Origin: Saprospiraceae bacterium
GTDB taxonomy: Bacteria; Bacteroidota; Bacteroidia; Chitinophagales; Saprospiraceae
Length of the DNA: 64,000 nt
Direction of reading: 5' to 3'
NCBI GenBank assembly: GCA_019638455.1
Contig: JAHBTU010000004.1
Coordinates: forward strand, 62,001 to 126,000
Shown here: one piece after another, positions 23,523-32,700 of the stretch
Position numbering within the stretch: position 1 is the first letter of the stretch
Layout of the letters: every line of letters starts with the position of its first letter
Notes under the pieces: model-generated
Databases searched by the model: none
Told to the model about the DNA's origin: nothing
What the model saw: the letters and a program-made list of their open reading frames with translations, nothing else
Program-made: the position numbers and the translations under genes

Positions 23523-24101
23523 ATGAAGAAGATTCTTTTTTCATCGGTCTTCGCATGGCTGCTATTTGGCGTGGTCAACGCACAAATAACGCTTCGCCCC
23601 TTCGTCGGCCTCAACTCCTCCACTATCACCGAGCTTGATTCGGCCAATTTCAAAAGCAAAATTGGCTATCAGCTAGGGGCCGACGTTCAAATCGGCACCA
23701 AGTTCTACGTCCAACCGGGCATTCAGTTCGAGTTCGTCAAGAATCGGATACAGCCCAGAGTGTTGCAAGAGTCGGATTATCGGCGCACCAACCTGCGCAT
23801 CCCCGTCATGGTGGGCTACTCGTTTGGCGGTGTGGACGCGGCTTGGGCCGCTCGTGTGTTCACTGGACCCAACGCCACCTTCAACCTGAGCAACAAGCCG
23901 GAAGACGAATCAGCTTTCGAGAATCTCGACCTCAACAACATCATCTGGGGTTGGAACGCCGGGGTGGGCGTGGATTTCCTCTCTATTCTGTTCGTTGACC
24001 TCGGCTACCAGTTTGGTCTTTCGGATGTGTTCAAAGACCTAAACTCATCGCACCGCAACAACCTGTTCTATGCGAATGCAGGCTTGCGGGTTCGATTCTG
24101 A
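23523..24101 (+). CDS. Outer-membrane beta-barrel protein (PorT-like family)
   Basis: A 192-residue protein with a signal peptide (MKKILFSSVFAWLLFGVVNAQ). The rest consists of alternating amphipathic strands (FVGLNSSTITE, GYQLGADVQIGTKFYVQPGIQFEFV, LRIPVMVGYSF) and ends in NNLFYANAGLRVRF with a terminal aromatic residue, as expected for an 8-stranded OMP_b-brl_2 type barrel. The cargo or ligand is unknown. Confidence 0.85.
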   Translation: MKKILFSSVFAWLLFGVVNAQITLRPFVGLNSSTITELDSANFKSKIGYQLGADVQIGTKFYVQPGIQFEFVKNRIQPRVLQESDYRRTNLRIPVMVGYSFGGVDAAWAARVFTGPNATFNLSNKPEDESAFENLDLNNIIWGWNAGVGVDFLSILFVDLGYQFGLSDVFKDLNSSHRNNLFYANAGLRVRF

Positions 24102-24133
24102 ACAATAAAGGCCAGAATGTGGCTCACAATAGA

Positions 24134-24173
24134 GAAAGCGCCAGCTCGACTGTATGGTCGGGCGGGCGCTTTC
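24134..24173. terminator. Hairpin between convergent barrel and CorA genes
   Basis: Stem GAAAGCGCC/GGCGCTTTC (24134-24142 with 24165-24173) with an inner CGAC/GTCG pair. It lies between two convergent stop codons and can serve both strands, though T runs after it are short. Confidence 0.6.
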
Positions 24174-24185
24174 GATTTAAGGCCC

Positions 24186-25250
24186 TCAAAACCAACGTTT
24201 GCGCCTGAAGTAAACCAGCATCCCCACCGTGAGCACGAACATGAACCCCAGCGTGATGAAATAGCCATAGTGCCAGTGCAGCTCTGGCATATTGTCGAAG
24301 TTCATGCCATAGATACCGACGATGAAAGTCAAGGGCATAAAGATGACACTAATGACGGTGAGGATGCGCATAACCTCGTTGAGGCGGTTGGCCGATTCGG
24401 CGTGATAAAGTGCCTCCATGCTGTCGAGAATGTCGCGTTGGTTGTCCACGCTGTCGAGGATTTGGGCAACGTGGTCCACCACATCGCGGAGATAAAGCCG
24501 ATTGGCTTCTTCCACGATTTCGCTCTCCGTGCGATACAGGCGAGTGACCGCATCGCGCAGCGGCATGATGCGGTGCCTGAATTGGTTAACCAAGCGTTTT
24601 AAATCAAAAATGCGTGCCTTACAGGAAGGGTCTGCGCCATTGCTAAACATGGTGTCTTCCAAGTCAAGCACTTGTGTCTCAATCTCATCCAGCAGGATAT
24701 AGTATCCGTCCACGATGTTGTCTATCAGAGCGTAAGCGAGGTAGTCAGAGCCTTTCTTGCGCATTCTGCCGATGCCTTCTTGGGCACGTTTTCGGATACT
24801 TGAGAAGGTGTCGTCAGGGTCTTCTTGGAACGAGACGACAAAATTGTGGCCGACGAACAGGGAAATTTGCTCACTGACCAGCTCGAGCGTTCCAGCGTCG
24901 AGGCGAAGGTTGTGCAGCACGAAAAAAAGCCCGTTGTCGTACTCTTCCAGCTTTGCGCGTTGGTGCGTGTTGAGCACATCTTCAAGCGCCAAAGGGTGCA
25001 TTTGGAACCCGTTCCCGACTTTTTCGATGAGATTGGTATCGGTAAGGCTGCGCACATCCACCCAAAGCAAGCCCTCTACTTGATTGCGCAATTCGGGTGC
25101 GTAGGCAGGCTGCTCTACATATTGTGCCTCTCCATAGCACAGCGTGACAATGTGTGAGGAGGTCTCCGTGCGATCGCCAGTATAGACAAGGGTACCGGGA
25201 GGCAACCCTCTTTTGCTGATTTTGAATTGTCGGCGTTTCTTTTTTCCCAT
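24186..25250 (-). CDS. corA: CorA family magnesium/cobalt transporter
   Basis: A 354-residue CorA channel. A large N-terminal cytoplasmic domain with long helices (residues about 130-290) is followed by two C-terminal helices. The selectivity motif YGMNF lies between them (VGIYGMNFDNMPELHWHYGYFITLGFMFVLTVGM), and a basic tail RRKRWF ends the protein. It would form pentamers for Mg2+ uptake. The 5' end is unusual: only 10 bp separate the start codon from the 882-bp tandem array, so its promoter must lie in or beyond the array. Confidence 0.93.
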   Translation of the reverse strand: MGKKKRRQFKISKRGLPPGTLVYTGDRTETSSHIVTLCYGEAQYVEQPAYAPELRNQVEGLLWVDVRSLTDTNLIEKVGNGFQMHPLALEDVLNTHQRAKLEEYDNGLFFVLHNLRLDAGTLELVSEQISLFVGHNFVVSFQEDPDDTFSSIRKRAQEGIGRMRKKGSDYLAYALIDNIVDGYYILLDEIETQVLDLEDTMFSNGADPSCKARIFDLKRLVNQFRHRIMPLRDAVTRLYRTESEIVEEANRLYLRDVVDHVAQILDSVDNQRDILDSMEALYHAESANRLNEVMRILTVISVIFMPLTFIVGIYGMNFDNMPELHWHYGYFITLGFMFVLTVGMLVYFRRKRWF

Positions 25251-25260
25251 GCGGCAAAGT

Positions 25261-26142
25261 TATACCCTGATTAACGAGGATTTGAGGATTGCCTTGATTG
25301 ATTTGCGTGATTTTCAAAGGATTGCGAGCGCCGTTCGTTCAAAGCCACCTTTGCGCGCCTGATTAACGAGGATTTGAGGACTGCCTTGATTGATTTGCGT
25401 GATTTTCAAAGGATTGCGAGCGCCGTTCGTTCAAAGCCACCTTTGCGCGCCTGATTAACGAGGATTTGAGGACTGCCTTGATTGATTTGCGTGATTTTCA
25501 AGGATTGCAGGCGCCGTTCGTTCAAAGCCACCTTGCGCGCCTGATTAACGAGGATTTGAGGATTGCCTTGATTGATTTGCGTGATTTTCAAAGGATTGCG
25601 AGCGCCGTTCGTTCAAAGCCACCTTTGCGCGCCTGATTAACGAGGATTTGAGGACTGCCTTGATTGATTTGCGTGATTTTCAAAGGATTGCGAGCGCCGT
25701 TCGTTCAAAGCCACCTTTGCGCGCCTGATTAACGCGGATTTGAGGATTGCCTTGATTGATTTGCGTGATTTTCAAAGGATTGCGAGCGCCGTTCGTTCAA
25801 AGCCACCTTTGCGCGCCTGATTAACGAGGATTTGAGGACTGCCTTGATTGATTTGCGTGATTTTCAAAGGATTGCGAGCGCCGTTCGTTCAAAGCCACCT
25901 TTGCGCGCCTGATTAACGCGGATTTGAGGATTGCCTTGATTGATTTGCGTGATTTTCAAAGGATTGCGAGCGCCGTTCGTTCAAAGCCACCTTTGCGCGC
26001 CTGATTAACGAGGATTTGAGGACTGCCTTGATTGATTTGCGTGATTTTCAAAGGATTGCGAGCGCCGTTCGTTCAAAGCCACCTTTGCGCGCCTGATTAA
26101 CGCGGATTTGAGGATTGCCTTGATTGATTTGCGTTGACTATA
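25261..26142 (+). repeat. 92-bp tandem array, expanded gene-upstream element
   Basis: Nine full units start at 25268, 25360, 25452, 25542, 25634, 25726, 25818, 25910 and 26002; a partial tenth starts at 26094. Eight units are 92 bp and the third is 90 bp. The outer ends TATACCCTGATTAA and GCGTTGACTATA match the ends of the single elements at 2223-2381 and 45279-45458. From unit 5 on, two variants alternate (GAGGATTTGAGGACTGCC and GCGGATTTGAGGATTGCC), which indicates amplification as 184-bp dimers. Read backward the units give open stretches (KITQINQGNPQILVNQ), but 92 is not a multiple of three and no gene is supported. Confidence 0.95.
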
Positions 26143-26744
26143 AACCCCATTTCTTTTTTGGCCGTTTCCTTCCCCCGGCGCTAAGGCGCGGGGATTAGTC
26201 CAATCGTGGACTTGTTTTTTAAACGTTTCTTTGAGAATGTGCATATCTCAAAATCCGGGTGTTGATACGGAACATATTAGCACTATCTTTCAGTTTGGTA
26301 CGGTTTTTGGCAAAGCCCGGCTGATTGTGCAAGATGGGCGACAAATGCGGCGATAGTTTCATGCAAGTAGTGTGTAGAAAAATTTCAAAAAGTTCGTATC
26401 GAATTGATTGACAATTTTTTGTGAATAGTTGAATTGACTTTGCCCCGAAATTGGCTTGTTCCGTTTTCCGAAATTCGCTGTAACCTTGCGCCCGGTTTTT
26501 TCAATCACAAGTCCGCGCTCGCGGGCAGGCATTTTTTTAATCCTTCCGCCACTACGGTTGGTCTCTCGTGTAAAAGTGAATTTCAGTCGAACACTGAAAA
26601 ATGCCATTTTTTATGCGAAGATTTTTTACTTGTAAACAGCAACTTTTCATTCCAAACCGATTTGCCTGCATGAAGAAACCCTTACCTTTCTTCAAAGAAT
26701 CCCTCTCATTTACCCTTCTTTTCCTTTTATCAAAATTGCAGACC
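26143..26744. other. 602-bp spacer before the giant HYR gene
   Basis: No gene is supported here. It contains a GC-rich hairpin (about 26173-26193, CCCCGGCGC/GCGCGGGG with a bulge), AT-rich stretches around 26380-26440, and short in-frame extensions of the giant gene without coding character. A promoter for the giant gene must lie here, but I could not identify a box with proper spacing. Confidence 0.5.
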
Positions 26745-29700
26745 ATGAACAACTCTACGACTCCGCGCCGTTGGGCGTTGGCGGCAACGACTGCTATTTG
26801 CCTGATGCTGGCACAGGGCGCCTTTGCGCAGTGCGGTGATTTTCTCACCGTGCCAGCGCCCGGCATTGTCAACATCACGCTCAACCTGACTGCCATGAAC
26901 GGCACAGAGGCGGCCTTCAACGATATGGTGATGACTGCCAACGGCTTTGCTAAGGACGCTGCGTGTACTTATGAAATTTCTCCCGTGTCCAACTTTTCTT
27001 CCGGTGTGGTGGCACTTCCATACACGTTTACCTGCACAGACGTAGGGCCAGCCCAGACTTGGTATGTAAGGGTGAATGGTCCGGCAGGCCCCAGCACTCC
27101 AGCCAATTTTCGCCAACTGAGCATCACGGTCAACGACAACATCATACCTCTCATTGACGCGCCTGCCAACCAAGGGCCTTTCAATGCCGACCCCGGCCTC
27201 TGTTCCAAAATGGGAGTGCCGGGCGCAGCCATGACGCAAATCGTGTGGCCTGTGGTGCCGCCGGCCACGGTGACTCCCGGCCAATATGGCGACAACTGCT
27301 TGGCCAACCTCACTTATGTTTTGACCGGAGCCACCACTGGCAGCGGCGCCGGCGATGTGAGTGCGCTTACGTTCAATGTGGGCGTGACTACCGTGACCTA
27401 CACTGTGACCGATGGGAAAGGCAACACCGCCAGCGACCAATTCACCGTGACGGTGGTGGACGCAGAGACACCTACCGTTGGGTGTTTTGGATTGCCTGCA
27501 CCGCCCGCCCAAGACCCTAGCCTGATATTTGGCACCTCCGATGATGTAAGCGGGGATTGTGTGGTCAACTTGTTAACAAACAGCCCCTTCCTTTTCAGTG
27601 ACAACTGCCCAGGCGCTGTGGCTTCGTGGAGCATGACCGGCGCGACAGTAGATGCCGGGAGCGGGGCGCAATGGTCAGTGATTTTCAATGTGGGTACCAC
27701 CATTGTCGAACACAAAGCAACCGATGGCACAGGGGCTACGGCAACCTGCAATTTTCAAATTACAGTCGAGGATGACGAGCCGCCAACGGTCGCTTGCCCC
27801 GCGAACTTCACGCGGCAGGCCGATTTGGATTGCGACTACGATGTGGTAGGCACTGAGTTCGATGTGACTTTTGCCAACGCGAACGACAATTGCTCATTGG
27901 CTTCCATAACCAATGACTGGAACGCCTCGGCCACACTGGCAGGGGCTGCTTTCGCACAAGGCACCACCACTACCGTGATATGGACCGTGACGGATGGCAC
28001 GGGATTGACGGGTACTTGCTCTTACACTGTCACGGTGCAAGACACTACCCCCCCGGCAGTCACCGTGTCGTTTCCGACTTCCTACAACGTGAATGTGACA
28101 CCAGGGGATTGCTCAGCCACTGTTACCATTGAGCGACCAGTGGTATCTAGCTGCGTCGGCCCAGTGTTCGACAACTACACTGTGAGCGACTGCGACTTGC
28201 CTAGCTTTGCGCCAGTAGAAGGCGTTGCTACTGTTTTCGACATCAACAACAACCCGGTCAGCTCATTCCCGCTCATTCCGGCACTCGATGTATGCACGCC
28301 TGCGCACAAGCTCTTGGCGATTCAGTTCCCGGTGGGCACCACCAGAATCCCTTACACTTGGTGCGATGCTTACAACAACTGCACCACCATCACCATAGAG
28401 GTGGTGGTGAACGAACCTCAAGCACCCAATGCACTTTGCAAACCCGCTGGAACAGTGGTGGTGCAGTTGGGTGCCAACGGACAAGGCACTTTGTTGGCTT
28501 CTCAAGTGGATAATGGCTCCAACGACAACTGTGGCGCCGTGACCTTGTCGGTCGCGCCCAGCACGTTCACCTGCGCCAACCTCGGCAGCAATGCCGTCAC
28601 CTTGACAGTTGATGACCTTTCGCCGCTTTCGCCATCAAGCACTTGCAATACCACGATTACTGTGGTAGATGTGTTGCCACCGGTAGCCAACTGCCCCACC
28701 AGCATCGCCATCACCGCCGATGCGAGCTGCGAGACCAACGCTTCGGCTATTCCCGGCCTGGCGCTGACGATGCAGCCCAACGGCAGCGCCCTGAACGGCC
28801 CCGGCCAGTATCAGGACAACTGTGGTGTCACGATACTCAATTATCAACTGACGGGAGCCAACTTCAGCGGCCCAGCATCGGGTGCTTATCCGATTCCGAA
28901 CTCCGTGAATTTCAAAAAGGGACTTACTCCCGTGACTTATACCTTCATTGATGCCGCTGGCAACTCTTCTGCTTGCAGCTTCAACGTGAACATCACAGAC
29001 TTACAACCGCCGACCACGGCCAATTGCCCCAATCCCCCTCCCGTGAATGCGAATCTCGGCGGCTGTTTGGCTTCCGTGACGTGGACTCCACCAACCTTCA
29101 CAGACAACTGCCCGGGCAATATCACGGTGATAGCTTCTCACAACCCAGGTGCATTCTTCATTTTTGGGACAACGCAAGTGACCTATACGGCACTCGATGC
29201 GGCAGGCAACGTGGGTCTTTGCACCTTCAATGTGGTGGTGACGGACGTGCAGCCGCCAGTGGCGAACTGCAAAAACATCACCGTTGCGTTGAACGCCAGC
29301 GGCACTTTCACCGTGACACCCAGCCAAGTAAACAACAACAGCACAGACAACTGCTTTTTCTCCTTCACCAGCGCCCCTGCGGTATATACTTGCGCTAACA
29401 TCGGGGCCAACACCTACACTCTCATCGTGACCGATGGCGGCGGCTTGTCCGCCACTTGCAATGCTACGGTGACGGTGACGGACACGCTGCCACCTACCAT
29501 CACCAACTGCGGCTCTTTCACGCCGTCTTCGGTCAGCCTGAACGCCAATTGCTCCGGCATTTTGGATGCCGATATTTATGCGGCCAACTTCACTATCACG
29601 GACAACACGCTCAACTCCACTCCTTCCTGCCCGCTTAGCTTTGCGGTCAGTGTGGATGGGAGCGGGTTTGCGCCCACCTACCAATGGAATTGCAACGATG

Positions 29701-32700
29701 TGGGCGCCAACGTGGTGACGTTCCGCGCGATGGATGTGTTTGGCAACACCGCCGTTTGCACCAAAACCATTACGGTCAACGATGTGACACCACCTGTCAT
29801 CATCAATGCCAACGCGGTGGCTCCTCCTGCCGTCACGGTGCAGTGCAACGCCTACAGCCCGACAGACTTCGCGGTGTTGGGGCAAATCACTTTGGCAGAT
29901 GTGACGGATGCTTGCGACGACGCTTGCAACGATGCGCTTTCCATCACCTACAACGACGTGACCACTGCTGGCTCTTGCCTCAACTCAAGCGTCGTGACCC
30001 GTACATGGACAGTGACCGACAAAGCAGGCAACACTACGACTCATGTGCAAGTGTTCTCCGTGGTGGATACTCAAGCGCCCACGTTCACAGGTGTGCAGAC
30101 GCTTGTCAATCTGCAAGCAAACAACCAAAACGGCGCCCCCCAATGCGTGGCTCCATTTTTGGTGCAACTGACACCTGCCAATATTCAAGACAATTGCAAC
30201 GTGCTTTTTGGGGGTTACACGATTAATTATGTGGTCAATTTCCCGGTAGGAAGCCTAAGTGGCTCAGGTCCCTTGGTTTCGACGAATTTCCCCATTGGCA
30301 CCTCCACAGTGACGTTCACGGTGGCCGACCCATGTGCCAACGCAAGCCAAATCACGATAACAGTAGTGGTGACTGACGGAAACGGCCCTGTGGTGTACGA
30401 GCCATTCGGCGCGTCATTGGGCAACACCAACTTTGTTTGCGACAGCGTCATCACGATTCAAAATGCGACGGGCAACTGTGGCAATATCTTCTCGTGGTAT
30501 CGCCCATTCCGCCGCACCACGCCCTTTGAGGAAAGCTTCCGCGATTGTTCCACTTACTCAGTGACGGAGACCATCAGCGATGCTTCGGTGCAAAGCTCCA
30601 TCAACGCTTCCTCGCCATTCGTCTACAACAACCCACCTGTGTTTGGAACCTTCCCAACCACTTTCTTCCCGGTGGGCGAGACGGTGATTACTTATACCGC
30701 CACCGATGTGGTGGGCAACACAACTGTTTGTTCTTTCACGGTGAGAGTACTGGACACGCAAGCGCCGACAGTAGCTTGCCCCTCGTCGCAGAATCTCTCC
30801 ATCGCTGCGAGCTGCGTAGGCACGACGGTGGTGCCCAACTATCTCAACGGCGCACAAGTGACCGACAACTGTCTGAATGGCGTGGTGCTCACGCAATTCC
30901 CGGCAGCTGGCACGGCGCTTTCCAGCGTGGTCAACCCCGTTCAGGCAGGCGAAACTTTTGATGTGAAAATAGTGGCTACCGATGGCAAAGCAAATAATCT
31001 GGCAGACTCCTGCACCTTCACGGTGACCTTGTTTGATGGCACGGCACCAGTGCCCGACGAGCCGATTTTGCCTCCCATAATCAGCTACTGCGGAAAGGAT
31101 ACGGTGGAAGCGCCCTCCGCGACCGATTGCGATGGCAATATGTTCATCACCATCTACGGCACGCCCTCTGTGCCAGTCATTGACATTCTGCCTCCATTCA
31201 TGCCGGGCGGCCCGCCGCGTTATGTGCTCAGTTCGGGCAACTACGCCATTACATGGTCGTACACCGACCCGCAGAACAACACCACCACGCAGCTGCAAAG
31301 TGTTCAGATTTTCAACGACACTTTCCCGCCGATTTCTTTGTGCAAACCAGCATTCACGGTAAACCTGACACCGGCAGGCGACTACGCGCTTTCACTTTCG
31401 GAAATTGACAACGGCAGCTTCGACCAGCACAATTGCGGCCCGGTGACGCTGAGCCTTAGCCCATCGGTGCTGACCTGTGCCAACCTGAACAATCCGGTGG
31501 ACGTGACGCTCACGGTGACGGACGTGGCCAGCAACTTTGAGCAGTGCATCACACAGGTTTTGGTGAAAGACGTGACAGCTCCCGTGTTGTCGCCCATTCC
31601 GGCAGACATCACCTTGGAAGCGTGCACGCCTATCCCCAATGCAGCCAATATCACGGCAGTGGATGCTTGCGACCCGAATGTGGCCATTGATTTCGTGCAA
31701 GACACTACCTCTTTCACGAATATTTACAAATACACCCTGCGCCGCACTTGGAAAGCGACCGACGACGAGGGTAACGTGACTACTGGCACACAAATCATCG
31801 TCATTCAGGACACGCAAGCGCCTGTTTTCTCCGCTAACGCGCCCGACACCTTGGTAGTGTTCACCGATCCGGACAATCTTGACTGCAAAGACACGGTGGC
31901 TATCAATATCGCTCCGTTTGTGAGCGATTGCGATTCGACGACGCTGGTGATTACGAACAACCGAACGAATCAGGGCGCGAACTACAGCGAAATTCTTGCG
32001 CAAGGCACCTACACCCTTGTATTTACCGCAATAGATGGCAACAACAACGTCTCCACGAAAACCATCGTGTTGCAAGTGAAAGATGGCACCAACCCCATCG
32101 CAGCCTGCATCAACGGCATTAGTATCGCGCTGCAATCGTCGGGTACCGTCACGGTGACCTCGGCCAACATCAATGCAAGCAGCAGCGACAACTGCACGCC
32201 GCAGAATCAGTTGGATTTGAAAATCCAGCGCCTCAACCCGCCGGGCGGCATCGCAAACAGCATCACGTTTGGTTGCGCCGACGCGGATGGTACGACGCAG
32301 CACCCGGTAAGGCTCCATGTGAGAGACCTCGCTGGCAACCAATCTGTCTGCGAAACCTTCGTCGTGGTGCAAGACAACGTGGTGCCCACTATCACTTCCT
32401 GCCCGCAAAACAAGGTGCTTCAATGCACTGCGGATTTCTCTCCGGCAGCCAATGGCTCTCCTCTGGCATCGGACAACTGCACGGTTGCCTCCATCAATTT
32501 TACCGACTCGACGGGAGTGGATAGCACGGGCGCTTATTGCAACTTCGTCTATCGCATCTGGAAGGCACTCGACCAAGCCAACAACGCCGCTACCTGCGTG
32601 CAGGTGTTCAGCGTGCAAGACACGGTGAAACCCATCCTGAGCGCCTATCCACCCGACGATACGGTGAGCTGCTCTGCGGGCCTGCCCGCACCCTCTTTGG

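Noticed and set aside
24085..24101. GGTTCGATTCTGAA resembling a tRNA T-arm
   Set aside because: It lies at the 3' end of the barrel gene, and no acceptor, D or anticodon arms can be built around it.
25268..26137. Open frames on the minus strand of the 92-bp array repeating KITQINQGNPQILVNQ
   Set aside because: The unit length is not a multiple of three, frames break between units, and the sequence is that of a non-coding repeat family found at two other loci.
25261..26142. CRISPR array
   Set aside because: Units are 92 bp and contiguous, without unique spacers; no cas genes are near.
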